DNA of 64,000 nt from Pomphorhynchus laevis. Its lineage: Eukaryota > Acanthocephala > Palaeacanthocephala > Echinorhynchida > Pomphorhynchidae. The translations under genes were made by a program, and so were the position numbers. Numbering within the stretch: the first letter of the stretch is position 1; each line of letters opens with the position of its first letter. This document shows positions 1 to 12,090 of the stretch, in pieces. The notes beneath the pieces are model-generated. The model was given only the letters and a program-made list of their open reading frames with translations. It did not search any database and had not been told where the DNA came from. The stretch covers positions 1 through 64,000 of the forward strand of contig WNNJ02002594.1 in the NCBI GenBank assembly GCA_012934845.2. The letters are read 5' to 3'.

Positions 1-42
<42 letters not shown>
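1..42. repeat. (AT)n microsatellite
   Basis: The window opens in a pure AT dinucleotide run that may continue to the left. Confidence 0.95.
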
Positions 43-44
<2 letters not shown>

Positions 45-89
45 CCGTTTGAGATCATGAAGATCGATTGGAATCGGGACTGGTGATCC

Positions 90-510
90 TTTGATGGATT
101 CTTATTTATGTAACGAATAGTTGCTAGGTCACACAAGGTGACTTTCGCATTGAAAACCAGCTACAGAATCCTTCCTTCATGATATCCAATTCCATACACC
201 CTGACTACTAACGGCGCCATTGCCACAACCGTTTTCGTTTCGCCCGCTTTTTGCCACATGTTGGTAGCCCCGGGCTCGTCAGAAGGCTGACTACCAACTC
301 TTCGCCTTTTGAAATTTGACTTATCCGAGATTCGAGCTATCGCTCTCCGTACTTGGGTTGCGCTCTTGACTGCTAGGCTACGAATCCAGGATTACCAGAT
401 TTCACACAGTATATGAAACCTTCCATCATGATATCCAGAAACTAACGAATAGTTGCTAGGTCACACGAGGTGACTTTCGCATTGAAAACCAGCTACAGAA
501 TCCTACAATC
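90..510 (-). mobile_element. Candidate tRNA-derived SINE with a repeated tail
   Basis: Read on the minus strand from about 405, there is an A-box-like motif (TAGCCTAGCAG) and about 45 nt later a B-box-like motif (GCTCGAATCTC), the spacing of a tRNA-type RNA polymerase III promoter. A GC-richer body follows, holding a GTTGGTAG/CTACCAAC inverted repeat near 265-300. The last ~60 nt (about 112-172) recur almost exactly at about 444-503, so the tail of a second, truncated copy seems to lie next to the first. SINE identity is inferred from the promoter boxes only. No other full copy is in the window. Confidence 0.45.
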
Positions 511-599
511 CTATATATATATGCTTTTGTTTTATTTTTTTGGACTCTGCCTGAATAGCCTTTTGGCTTTGGTATGTATTGGAATAATAATAATACCTT

Positions 600-690
600 C
601 ACATAATATAATTATTATATTTTTAATTCTATTTGGATACAAGTACAAATTAAGAAAATAGTTTGTATAATATTGAACACCCAATCTAAA
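600..690 (+). repeat. Diverged ~85-bp direct repeat, left copy (partner 5635-5720)
   Basis: This stretch, containing AAGTACAAATTAAGAAAATA and then GTATAATATTGAACACC, is matched by a similar stretch at about 5635-5720. The pair brackets the CR1-type LINE. It is far too long for a normal target-site duplication, so it is either an older duplicated target or two members of an unnamed repeat. Confidence 0.6.
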
Positions 691-959
691 AACTGAGTAC
701 AGAAACAGTGAGTCGTGGAAGATGAGTAAAGGGCATTGCATATCACATTAATGTAAAATAGAGTTTAAGTTATAGAACTATATGTAGTTAAGGTCCCATT
801 ATCATCTAAGAAGATATTTAAATTTTAATAATTAAAATTAAATTATTATTATCAATGGACAGCAAAGTGAGCAGCAAGGCTCATTACAAGTTGCGTCACA
901 ATCAGAAAAAGTAAATGTAGAAAATGAAAATGTAGAGTGTACTTTCTATTGTTCATATG

Positions 960-3810
960 TTCTCTGACTCGATCTTCGTCTTCAAGAAGGGATCTTCCTC
1001 CAGATTTCGTTTAAAAGAAGCCAGATTCGAGGATGCAACTGCTGAGTCAGCAAGGTGGTTCCAAGTATTAACGATTCGTTGGAAGTATAGGGATGTTCGT
1101 TTGTAGCGTAATCGTTTTTAGCATGAACTGATGACCACGAAGTGAGGTTATATCGCGCGTATGCATTAGCGATCTGAGTGGATGGCGATTGTCGTGTAAA
1201 ATCTGCCAGGCTAGGCACAGATCCGCCTTGTCGCGCAGATACTGAAGCGATCTAATTCTCAAACTCGAGAGCCGATCTTTATATTCCATATGTCTAACCG
1301 CTTTTACCATTTTAGTTGCTGATCGGAATACAGACTCTAGATTATAACGTTCTCGTAAGATGATTGGGTAACAAGCCGTCGAAGCATATAGGAGGATGCT
1401 CAAAATAAGTGCTTGTGAGATTGTTTTGAAGCATGAGATGTCAATATGAACAAGAGCTTGACGAATCAGGCCGATGACTCTTCTCGCTTTGGAACATGGA
1501 GTCAGTATGTAAACGTGTCGATAAGTTGGAACATACATAAACACCTAAATCCTTGTATGAGTTCGTCCTAAGAATAACACTGTTGTTTATATGATAAATA
1601 TGAGCTGACTCGGCCGGACGTCTTGATATACAAATGTAGGCACACTTTTTCAAATTGAATTTTAATCCGTTAAAAATCGACCAGTCATTTATGGTGTTAA
1701 TATCATACTGCAAGATGTCTACATCTGAGTCCAAAAATATGGGGCGCCAGATTTTTAAATCATCAGCATAAAGAACACACTCAGATCTAAGTTTAGGAAT
1801 GAGGTCGTTAATGTATATGCTGAAAAGAACTAAACCGAGTATAGTTCCCTGAGGTACTCCAAGATTTGTAGGGAAGCGATCAGATAATTCGTCGTTTACC
1901 CTTACGAAGCAATGACGGTCAGACAGAAATTCAATAATCCAGCGAACTAAACACTCATCAAGGTTGATATTACGCAGTTTTTGAATTAAATTAGCATGAA
2001 GAACTGTATCAAATGCCTTAGAGAAGTCGAAGAAGATGGCGTCAACCGGAATACCAGAATCATAATATCTGGTCCAGCTATCGTGTGATAACAACAAATT
2101 CGTTAGCGTTGAATGATTTTTTCGAAAACCATGTTGTTCAGGGGCTAGAATATGGTTCGTTTCTAGGTGAGTGGTGACTTTTCGCAGAAGTAAGCGTTCC
2201 AGTACGCGACAGCAGACACATGTGAGGCTAATCGGTCTGTAGTTACAGATGTCAGAACGAGACCCCTGTTTTAATATCGGGCAGATAATAGAGCGCTTCC
2301 AGTCTGAGGGAATCTTTCCTAGCACGAGTGTTGCACAGATGATATTATATAAAGGTAGGTATATGATGTCAGCTAGGTTGCGAAGATATGCTAACGGCAA
2401 TAGATCCGGACCAGCACTTAATGTGCATTTCAGACGGGACAACTCGCTGTACACTAAGTCAGGTCTAATGAAGTTATCAAGGTCAGAAGTAGTATTAGCT
2501 ACCAAACAATACAAACTGTCAGTTATTTGCGGTGGAGCATTCAGTGACGAATTCAGCGATTTGAAGTGTGTGCCGAATACATTCGCAATTTCCTTTGAGT
2601 CCAATACCAAATCACCTTGGCTATCGAGAATAGAGGAGAACGTGTTAGCTATACGTTTTCTTGATGAAATGTATTTGAAGAGTGAGCCAGGATCACGACG
2701 ACATCGTTGGGATAAATTCTTTTCAAAGATTACTCTCGTACGTCTCTTCGAGGATATTACCCTGTTTCTATACTGTCGGTATTGCTCAAAACTAGAGTTA
2801 CCTGCTTTATAATTACAATATGCCTTGCGTCGTTGAGTCAGTGCTTGTTTGAGTTCTCGATTAAACCAACGAGGAGATAAGCCGACGTCAGTTTGATGTA
2901 CAATTGGGGCGTAGCGGGTAAGTACTGAATACAAGGTGTCTTTAAAAAACAGCCAGGTGGAATCAATACCCACAATATAAGCATCAGGCCACGAAACGGT
3001 AGAAAGGAACTCCTTTATTTTGTTGTAGTCGGCTTTAAAAGGGTTGAATCTATTAACAAAGGAATTATAGATAGGGATACTAAGTCCAAGATCTATTAAT
3101 AAGGTGACATGATCAATACAACCAACTGAATCCAAGTGATTAACATTAGTGACAATATGTCCTGGAGCAGACAAAACCAGATCAAGAAGAGAACGAGATG
3201 TAGAAGATATTCTGGTAAATCCATTGACATGTTGGGTAAGGTATATATCATTGATTGTTTGAAGTAACACAATCGAACCAAAGTCAGAAGGCGAATTAAA
3301 ACAGTATGTATTCCAATCTATTGTAGGCATGTTAAAGTCACCAACAACCAATATTGGCTTATTAGGGTCCGATAGCTGGTATAAACGTTGCACGATGCTA
3401 TCAGTACATGAAGTAGGGCTGCGGTAAACGACTACAAGTAGAATGGCCGGTATAATCTGACCGCCAAAAGTTCGTTGAAGTTAGGGGGTCGTTAAAAGTT
3501 TCTACGACACGGAACTTTATTGTGTCACGTATATATAGTAATATACCACTACCCTGTTTAGCTATTCTATCGTTGCGGCACGCATTATATCCTTTTAACA
3601 AAATTTCATTATCGGAGATAGAAGGGTTTAGCCACGATTCCGTAAAAGTTGCAATTATCTGTTGATGGTCATGTATCAGTAATCCAATCTCATCAATTTT
3701 ATTTAACACACTACGCACATTAGAGTATAGAATTTGGTGGGAAGCTTTATTTATTGTACATTTAGATGACGAACTCTTTTGAGTTCCCGACTTGAACAAG
3801 GCAATAGAGT
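960..3810 (-). pseudogene. CR1-type ORF2: endonuclease and reverse transcriptase (decayed)
   Basis: The longest open segment (650 codons, 3393 down to 1441) starts inside the endonuclease (VVGDFNMPTIDW, the LGDFN-type catalytic motif) and runs through the reverse transcriptase, with FFDFSKAFD, GVPQGTILG and the catalytic LYADDLKIW near 1750-1775. The N-terminal endonuclease part lies in another frame at about 3401-3770 (SNVRSVLNKIDEI and TESWLNPSISDNEI are visible). The C-terminal part drifts through two more frames down to about 960. The domains match CR1/Jockey-group LINEs. No function is expected because of the frame changes. Confidence 0.85.
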
Positions 3811-5108
3811 TTCTTATGAAATTTTGGTAGATGCACTCTGTAGGCATGCGGTCGGCGTCGGAGCACGCTGGGAAGCAATATTTGCTTTGTTCAATAGACC
3901 TTGCCAAAGAATGTGGAGGCGCCGCCGCATTACCTGAAAATTCTGAATTGTTAGGTTGTTTTCACCATGTGCCAGTCTTTGAGCTAGTTCCGATTTTGCC
4001 ATTGATAAACGTGTACGATAAGCGAGGTCCAGGTCTCCAAGAATACGGGTGCCGGAACCTTTCAGGTGAAATGAGTTACGATGTATGAGCTGCACAATTT
4101 CACATGAAGTAAACACAATTTTGAGGAGGCGTGGTCGATCGTTGACGGACGAAGGAGCACGACCTAGCCGGAAGACAGCTTTGAGACGCATATCTCTCAC
4201 AGCTTCACAAGATGATGATCCATTTAAGACAGTCGTTAGAATGGATTTGGCATGTATTAAGTCATCATCAAGTCTGGCCTGATTGCTTTAGGGCATCGGA
4301 CTCCTTAATGTTAGCAATTAAAATGCATTTGTTTCTATCACAAGCAGCATTTGAACGGGTCTGTTTGAGCGACCAGTACTATGTACAAGGGTACGATTGT
4401 GCTTTTCGTGAAAATCACTGATACAATCTACCTTAACAGGTTGCGTGTTATGAGATAGTTGGTTTATACGAATTGCGGGAGTTTGCGATCTATCAAATGA
4501 CCGGGTATGCAGAGTTTTGTCCTTGTTTATAGCCGTTTCAGTCATATAACTGGTCGGTCGTATTACAAGAGGCACACCATTGTTAACCGAAACCGTCTGT
4601 TCGCCAATATTCATAGGCATATTTTGATCTCTTCCGGGAATGTCATCACAAAACATCGATTGGTTGCAAACAGTATGTCGAACAGTATCATTTGATTGGC
4701 TTGTAGAACGATTTGGAACATGACGTGACACTGAGTCTAGCTGGGCATATGAACTATTTGGTGATGGTAGCATGTTACCCGATAGCAACGAACATACTTG
4801 TCTCTGAAGTTCGAGAACCTTTGTCTGTAAAGTAGCTGCGCAAAATCCACAAATAAAATCTGTATCAAGGAAATTAACAGGTAGTTGACGTGGTATCCAC
4901 ACAGTGATCTAAACAGGACATTGTGAATTAGAACATTTAATGTCACGGTGACTACTTCCTTCTGTAGATGATATGTCCTGGAAAGCTTGGCCTGCAAAGC
5001 TTGCTCGTCTTTGGACCGACTTTCATGTTGTCTTACTAAACGCTCACTGTCATCATCTCGCTTAGAACGAACAACAGCTGCTTTACGTGGCCGACCTCTT
5101 GTCATCAT
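3811..5108 (-). pseudogene. CR1-type ORF1: zinc finger and RRM-like domain (decayed)
   Basis: Likely start at 5108, reading MMTRGRPRKAAVV, a basic N-terminus. Around 4850-4960 the minus strand encodes C-SNSQ-C, then W, then FICGFC: the C-x4-C...W...C-x2-C finger also seen in three other LINEs here. A coiled-coil-like stretch follows (LQTKVLELQRQVCSLL). Near 4200-4000 comes an RRM-like block (VFRLGR...RPRLLKIVF), typical of CR1 ORF1 C-termini. The pieces lie in different frames. ORF1 proteins of this kind bind the element RNA; here that role is inferred from family knowledge. Confidence 0.7.
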
Positions 5109-5120
5109 ATGTTTTTTATT

Positions 5121-5829
5121 GTATGTATGTTAGAGCGAATAATTAATTTTCAAATTCCTTGGACTTTTATTTTCGATTCTGTAAGTTTTAACTTCTTTCG
5201 TTCTTCTTTTATGATAGATAACTTCTTTCGTTCTTTGTCAGCATGCAGTGTGTGTTTAAGATTGTATTTATGTTTGTTTATTAGAAACCAAAATTTTTTT
5301 AACATTGCATATACAAATTGTTTTTAATTGAAGTCGTGTTTAATTCAGTATTCAATAACTAAAATTCTGGTTATTGGTTTTCAATTAATAAGCTCTTTAA
5401 ATTTTTTCTTTTTATAACAATCAGATTAAATTTTTTCTGTATGACAACTGTGGACACTTTATGTTTTCGTTTCCATCGTTGCTTCAAGTTTTATGGCCTA
5501 GGTATTAAACAATGCTCAAATTAATCCGGTCTTCGCAGTCTGGATTGGTAGGCGTTTTAAGCTCTAAAATCACACCTTACTGCTAAAATAACAAATTCTT
5601 TTAGGCTATAATTCATTCATTAATTCATTCATACATATAATTCATTATATTTTTAATTCCATACGGATAAAAGTACAAATTAAGAAAATAAAAATGTTTG
5701 CATAATATTTAACACCTTTGACATTGTGACATGTCGATGTTTTATATTCCAACGTGTATTATTTATTCAACATGTTTCTGGCGAACCATCCCGAGTGCAA
5801 ATTAAAAAATAGTGTTATTGATATTTCGG
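5121..5829. other. AT-rich stretch, no gene seen
   Basis: Low-complexity AT-rich sequence upstream of the CR1-type ORF1. It may hold the element's 5' untranslated region, and it contains the right copy of the ~85-bp repeat (5635-5720). No coding signal was found. Confidence 0.5.
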
Positions 5830-7100
5830 CTGGACACAGCCCTTTTCAATCTGAAATACAAATACAATCGCCATCTTTTATTATACGTCGATTTAACTCT
5901 TCGTCTAAAAAGACGGCGATTTAACTCTTCTTTCAGTAATGTATCCTACTGTCGCTAAAGTCAATTTTATGACCTGTAGAAGTGAAAAGAATAACGCTCA
6001 AAACACGTATTTTCCTTTCAGATTGTATTTATGCTGACCTATTCGTGCTTTTATAAAAGCACGAATAGGTAAACCACTTAATTAAAGACAAGTTTTGTGG
6101 TAAATGGATATTTTTCTTTCGTTTTCGTTACGATGTGTCGAAGTTTTTTATCGTTTATAAACGTTGTTCCTAAATACTTTTTCTTATCATTAGTGTTGGC
6201 ATTTACATTATTTTTAATTAATGAGCTTCTAACGGAATTTAAGACTTGTTTGATAGCCCATTGAGGATAATCTCTACTTGCCAACATCTTAGTTATATTT
6301 TAAGATTCAATAGATAAGAGTATTTTATCACTGCATATAACGAACGCTCTGTAAAAAAATTGTAGTCACCGCACTTATTTTATATTTGTCTGCGATGCAG
6401 GTTTGCCAAGGAGAGAATATGCCAAAGAATATTTTCCTTTCTAAAAATATCAGTTGTGACATACGTATAATGTATAATAACTTTCACATCGATATAGCTT
6501 ATTACCCTGTGCGCATATTCACTGGTAATCACTTACTGAATGGAAGGGTCTTTTATATTTAGTATCTTATATTATAAGTAAACTTGGGACCGTATCAAAC
6601 ACTGCAAATGTGTTATCGACATCGCGTCACCATTGTTTTACAGTACCAGAGCATTTTTTCAATTCCTTCTTCTCACTTGGACATGTCTGCTAGGACTGGG
6701 CCTAATGGGAATCCCATCGCTACTCTATCCACTTGCTCATAAAAACCATAGTCGAAAGTGAACAATGATTTTTTGGTATGGAATTCTATCAGCTTGATGC
6801 ATTCATCCGATTGTAATTTCGGTGACGTACACCTTTCAGCGAAGAAGGTTTGCGGGAAATATGAGTTGCTTTCATTAGTGGAATATTCGTGAAGAGAGAC
6901 TTAACGTCAGCTGTTAAGAAGCGACATCCAACTGATTTGATTGTTCGTATTTCAATGGCGAATTCTTGTCCGTTCTTAATAAATGATTTGGTCTTGCCTT
7001 TACACTCAACGAGATACCTGTTAATATGTTTTGCTAAGTAGTGATTGAAGCACATGTATGACGTTATCAATAGTCTTTTATTTGCACCGATATTTCGCTC
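5830..7100 (-). mobile_element. Penelope-like element (PLE) remnant
   Basis: Minus-strand pieces match the order of a Penelope reverse transcriptase. First comes KGKTKSFIKNGQEF, then FLTADVKSLFTNIPL (near 6870-6920), then FYEQVDRVAMGFPLGPVL (near 6680-6740), which corresponds to the PLE motif usually written QVDGVAMGSPLGP. Further down is YPQWAIKQVLNSV, then PFTTKLVF, and near 5960 TGHKIDFSDS, which resembles the region just before the end of PLE proteins. Several frame breaks separate the pieces. The GIY-YIG nuclease, if once present, is not clearly recognisable. A 34-bp perfect palindrome sits inside at 6037-6070. Confidence 0.75.
6037..6070. repeat. Perfect 34-bp palindrome without a loop
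   Basis: The two 17-bp halves beginning ACCTATTCGTGCTTTTA are exact reverse complements with no spacer. It lies within the Penelope-like remnant, in a part that no longer codes. Confidence 0.95.
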
Positions 7101-7239
7101 ACTGGTTGGATCTTAAGATCAGCATAATTGCTTATAAATTATAACCAGGTATAATCAGAATAATTATCATATCACTGTTATTAATTAAATATAACTATAA
7201 ATCATTGAATGAATCACCTCAAGAGTAAACGATAAAATG

Positions 7240-7720
7240 CCAATCAGCAGGTATGCTGTTTAGTACCTTAACGATTGTCTCTATGTGCTCGTATCGAATT
7301 CAGATGTCAGGTCAACCCGGATTGGGGAATATGTTCTTACTGATGTGAATGACTTCAGATATCTTGAGGTATTGTTCTTGATGGAAGGCAGGAACACAAA
7401 GAAGATTGAGAAGCGAATCTTTTGAGCTAACGCAGCTATGCGTTCTTTGTGCGAAACTGCCGTGGTGAAGCGGGAGTTGAGTATTCAAGCGAAACTTTCC
7501 GTTTACCACTCAATTTTCGGAGGGATTTTCAGACCGGACTCTCTGGAAAGAGACCTCGAGGTAGACTTCGGTACCGGTTGAGAGATCAAATCTCGAAACT
7601 GGCCGAAGAACTCTGTGGGCTATTTAGAAGAGAACTATGGTATATCGTTCAAAATCGCGATGTATGAGGTAGTTTGGTTCGTACACTGCCTCCACGACCG
7701 GACAACTGGACCAGTGATTG
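7240..7720 (+). mobile_element. RTE/Rex3-like LINE C-terminal remnant
   Basis: Plus-strand translation gives YLEVLFLMEGRNTKKIEKRI, then KRELSIQAKLSVYHSIF, and after a gap LSGKRPRGRLRYRLRDQI and SLVRTLPPRPDNW. These are the successive C-terminal blocks of RTE-type LINE proteins (Rex3-like). The block that normally sits between SVYHSIF and GKRPRGR is missing, so the copy has an internal deletion. An in-frame stop follows VQNRDV. Confidence 0.7.
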
Positions 7721-9454
7721 ACAAGAAAAATTCCGTATTACTTTTATTTTTCATCGGTTTAATTTAACACAATATGTTTGTTTATATAATAATAAAAATC
7801 GTATATATAATAGTATATTATATATAATCTACTATTTTTATGGTATTTCATAGTACGAAAATATATTTCAAAGTAATTTTGATCGTGTAGACTTCTTTGA
7901 ACACTGATTGGTGCTCTTGGCTCCTAGTATGAACATAAAAGTAAATGGTTATTTGACAATTATCATTTTCCTAGAATTATGAAAATGCAATATTATCGCT
8001 TCGAACAAAAATTATTATTACTGAGCCAATTATATTAAATAACATATGCAAGTATACTTAGTTTTTATTAATTGATAAAAAGTAATTGACCCAAATAAAA
8101 ACTTTTTATTTGTTAAACGATTTTTAATTGAATTACGAATAATTCAATTAAAAACACAATGTTTCTACATCTATTTCAGTCTTCAATTCATACATAGACC
8201 ATTTATCATTGACTATTTATCTACCAGAAATCATTTTAAAGATAATATTGTCGTAGACGATGAATCCATTAAAATGAAATTCATCCGAATTTCAAACCAT
8301 TATCGTTCATCTTCAGAATGTGGCGTAAGGATTTTCATAATGTCACGACTATTCTAAAATATGCAGGTTTTTTAAGTTGAGAGGATTATCAATGTAGTTC
8401 TAACGATATGTTGCTGTTTTAAAATCGATATATTGATTTGTCCGTTTGGCGATCTGTTGATATTTGAAAGAATTATAGTTTTCCTAAATCATTGATTTCA
8501 TTAATGGGATCAAATTTCATGATATTGCTATAATAATAGTAGATTTGCTAATCTTAAATAATTTCTATAAAAGCTATTTATATAAAATCCACAAAGTCAA
8601 TTTTACAAATTTACGAACTATTTAATTATAGAAATTGAGTTTAATATGAAAGGATTTTAAAATATAATTACCGAAATTAATTATCTATAAAATGGTCATT
8701 AAAATGACTGCGTGGCTTTGCCCTGCGATTATTATTGGAAGCAAGTGAACAAATGAATTTTATTATTTTCCTCAAACTGAATTGTTATTACATCTGCGTT
8801 TGTTGCATAAACGTTTTTACGTAAACTATTTGGAACTAATAAAAAGTATAAAAATATAATTTTAAATATCAAAACTATTTAAAAAATATATTATTTTTAA
8901 ATATTAAAATATAACTTTAAAACTAAATAGCTTGTAATAAAATTACAAATTTCAAGTAGATATTTTCGTTATTCGTAAATTGTTTGAGTTTCTTCCAGAT
9001 TCGATGCAATGATCCCTATATGGTCAGGATAAACAATTACCGACAGTTTCCTTGCATGTTAATTTTGTGACTTCGTAAGTTGCTAGATTTATCTAAATTT
9101 CTTTCGTGGATTATTTTCTTCATGAAGATTTTCAATTTTTGTATTTAGAGATAATGGTTGATGTTGATTGCCCAACTGATTAAAAGAACATTTTCATTAA
9201 CAACTTCGTTACGAGATTTGAGCATTCCTATGGAAATTTTCGCTTGATCAAGGTGAAACCCCAGTCTTCTTACTTTTGATCCACAGCTCTTGACAATAAA
9301 ATCAATGATGGTTCTGTATTCATATCCGTTGTAAAATATAGCTCCTCGCGTATTTTGCTATTAATCCTTGTTTGCTTTATTACCATATAATTTCACGGAA
9401 TATTTAATTTGCTCTATCCCTATTTGCATTTCCAAAAAACAGTCAGTTTTCCAC
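7721..9454. other. AT-rich non-coding stretch
   Basis: No gene, RNA or element was recognised. A slightly less AT-rich part near 9200-9420 translates on the minus strand into a short open piece (GSKVRRLGFHLDQ) that I cannot place. Confidence 0.5.
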
Positions 9455-10475
9455 GATAACTTGGGAAACTATACATAAAATTACTATCGTGAATATTGCA
9501 TACACGAGCCGCTATTCTTAATTGGTCGGTTTGATAGTATCCTCGTGTGGTTGTTTGAATCCTATCAGCATCACTGTACACTACAATCAGCGTGGGTTGT
9601 AGTGTATAGTCACCAACGTGACTGCGCCCATTCTGATTGTAGTGTACAGTCACCCACGTGGCTGTACATTCACCAGCGTGGGTGACTACAATCACCCACG
9701 CTGATTGTAGTGTACAGTGATGCTAATAGGATTTAAACAACCACACGAGGATAATATCAAACCGACCAGTTAAGAATAATGGCTCGTGTATGCAATATAA
9801 TCACAATAGTAAAAAGACAGCTTACTGTTTACTGTCCAGTGAACATTTCGTATAAAAACGGAATAAAAAATCGGTGGGTGGTGGATTCGAATTGCGAATA
9901 TAAGTTACCGCCCACACCAAATATGGAACACATTAATTGTGTAATTTGGTATATAAGCCAAAATATAAACCAGCATTTCGGCGACTAGGAATCAGCAGAA
10001 GCAGTAACATGACCGAAACACGAAAGTAGGCGTGGGCTCACTGCTGATGAGGTCCACCTACGCTGATTGTAGTGTACAGTGATGCTGATAGGATTCAAAC
10101 AACCACACGAGGATAATATCAAACCGACCAGTTAAGAATAATGGCTCGTGTATGCAATATTCACAATAGTAAAAAGACAGCTTACGGTTTACTGTCCAGT
10201 GAACATTTCGTATAAGAACGGAATAAAAAATCGGTGTGTGGTGGATTCGAATTGCGAATATTAGTTACCGCCCACACCAAATATAGGAACACATTAATTG
10301 TGTAATTTGGTATATAAGCCAAAATATAAACCAGCATTTCGGCGACACGGAGTTCAGCAGAAGCAGTAACATGACCGAAACACGAAATGTAGGCGTGGGC
10401 TCACTGCTGATGAGGTCCACCTACGCTGATTGTAGTGTACAGTGATGCTGATAGGATTCAAACAACCACACGATG
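9455..10475. repeat. 362-bp tandem repeat with inverted partial copy
   Basis: The marker CTGATTGTAGTGTACAGTGA starts at 9701, 10063 and 10426, so units are 362-363 bp: two whole units and a third cut off near 10475. A partial copy in the opposite direction (about 9467-9620) faces the first unit. Between them are several short runs of CCCACG(C/T)TG and its complement, including CCCACGTGG. Each unit carries ATTTGGTATATAAGCC, which looks like a TATA context, and a GCAGAAGCAGTAACATGACC stretch. No open frame longer than 70 codons is shared between units. It may be a young satellite or the end region of an unidentified element. Confidence 0.85.
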
Positions 10476-11240
10476 ATTATACATAAAATATTGTCGACTG
10501 TAACTATCCAGATCGGTAAGTAACTAGTTCCTCTTATTTTTAGGAAACATTTATTCTAGATCCTATTTTCCAAAATCCACCAGTGACTGTTATTGTATAC
10601 ATGCACTTCATGATTCGCATTGTATTTAATATCCTGATTTCTCTCATACTCATTTGTTTCTTTAAAAAAGTTCAATCTCTGCATGATCAAATATCACAAA
10701 TGATAGACTCATTATTTTCTTCCAAAATGTAACTCGTGCTGTATAAATGATATTGCACAGTCGAATTAATAAATAAATGATTTTAATAAAGATGAATATA
10801 ACAATATATTCACAATGCAAATATAATCAAATTTAATCAAATTTGATTATTTGCTAATCAATATTTGTTATAAACTCTAATTATCATATGTGATATTAAA
10901 TATAATTTAAAATAAAAATTGAAATTTATGATAAACGTTATAAAACTAAAATTGATAAAATCAACGAATATTAGATGTGATTAAATCAACGAATATTTAG
11001 GGAGATCATTTATCAAATCTGATTATAACAAAACACTAAATATATTGTTTAATATTTCGATATCTTATTATTAGATCAGTGTAAAATCATTAAACATTAA
11101 TGTATTAAGTATTTTAATGATTTATAATTAAAATAAATACATTATAATAAAACCACTAAACTATTTAATAATTTATTAATAATTTAAAAAACTTTTTAAA
11201 AATAAAAATAAAAAAATTATAATTATTAAATTAATAATTA
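10476..11240. other. AT-rich non-coding stretch
   Basis: Nothing recognisable beyond AT-rich low-complexity sequence. Confidence 0.5.
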
Positions 11241-12090
11241 TAGCTACATTATTTTGTCGCTACAGTAAGTATTAAATTTATTAAATTTATTAATTATTAA
11301 ATTTATTAATTATTAAATTTATTAATTATTAAATTTATTCATCGACGCTGGCACAAAAAGGACCCTTAAGTTACAGTGATTTAGCAGTGAAACTTAAGAG
11401 AAAGGTCAGCTTCGAAATCGCTCGGTCAATATCTGCTAGTTTGCGAAGTCCACACTCATCCCGTGGTACGCCACTTCGTTTAGGCGAGCGAGCAGTATTA
11501 CAACCAGAACAGTAACAAATAGGAATCCTCCAGTACTCATTTTCGGAAAAGCAAAATCTTTTGTTTATTATAATAATAAATCTCTCTCTTCTTTAAAAAA
11601 ATTAATAATTATAGCTACTTTATTTTGTCGCTACAGTAAACTACATTGTCCATGGTCCTTTTCGCTAGCACAAAAATGACCCTTAAGTTACAGTGATTTA
11701 GCAGTGAAACTTGAGAGAACGATCATTCTCGAGGTCAGAGCCTTGACGTGGCGAGAAAGCTTGTGTAGTGTTGTGTCTAGGCTATGTCGCGAAGGTTTTA
11801 CCATGGCGAACAGGCTGGACACAGTCATTAAATTGACAGCACCCAGACTAATACTGACCACTCACAACTATGCAATGGATAAGAAATCAAAAAACCAGCC
11901 GGTCTATCATACTACTCACGCTTATGGACATGGTAGGGAACAGTAACAAATAGGAATACTCCAGTACTCATTTTAGGAAAAACAAAATCTTTTGTTTATT
12001 ATAATAATAAATCTCTCTCTTCTTTAAAAAAAATTAATAATTATTAAATTAGCTACTTTATTTTGTCGCTACAGTAAGCTACATTGTCCA
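11241..12090. repeat. Two-unit tandem duplication with unequal centres
   Basis: The marker GTCGCTACAGTAA occurs near 11258, 11629 and 12066. Each unit has the same left block (CCCTTAAGTTACAGTGATTT, at about 11365 and 11680) and the same right block (GTAACAAATAGGAAT then CTCCAGTACTCATTTT, at about 11512 and 11943). The centres differ: about 105 bp in unit 1 and about 225 bp in unit 2, with little similarity. The 80-codon plus-strand frame at 11704-11946 is confined to the second centre and I do not recognise it. An AATTATTAAATTTATT minisatellite (about four copies) lies at 11277-11340 in the first unit. Confidence 0.8.

Larger units (their letters stand above)
835..5120 (-). mobile_element. 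CR1-type non-LTR retrotransposon, nearly full length, decayed
   Basis: Minus-strand LINE with two reading frames in the CR1 order: ORF1 (finger plus RRM-like domain), then ORF2 (apurinic-type endonuclease plus reverse transcriptase). About 4.3 kb is present. The 3' end falls near 835-860, where a short GAGC/GCTC stem-loop is followed by an AT-rich tail. The 5' end beyond the ORF1 start near 5108 is not clear. Frame changes lie near 3400-3480 and in the last third of ORF2, and ORF1 is in at least three frames, so the copy is inactive. It is still the best preserved ORF2 of its type in the window. Confidence 0.85.

Noticed and set aside
470-661. Hydrophobic 63-codon plus-strand frame
   Set aside because: AT-rich sequence gives Ile/Leu/Phe/Tyr-rich frames by chance; part of it is the ~85-bp repeat.
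2249-2812. 187-codon plus-strand open frame
   Set aside because: It is the antisense of the CR1-type ORF2, which has clear endonuclease and RT motifs on the minus strand.
6037-6070. Intrinsic transcription terminators at the palindromes
   Set aside because: The setting is eukaryotic and the palindromes lack consistent T tracts or gene-end positions.
9455-10475. CRISPR-like array
   Set aside because: Units are 362 bp and nearly identical throughout with no short-repeat/unique-spacer pattern, in a eukaryotic genome.
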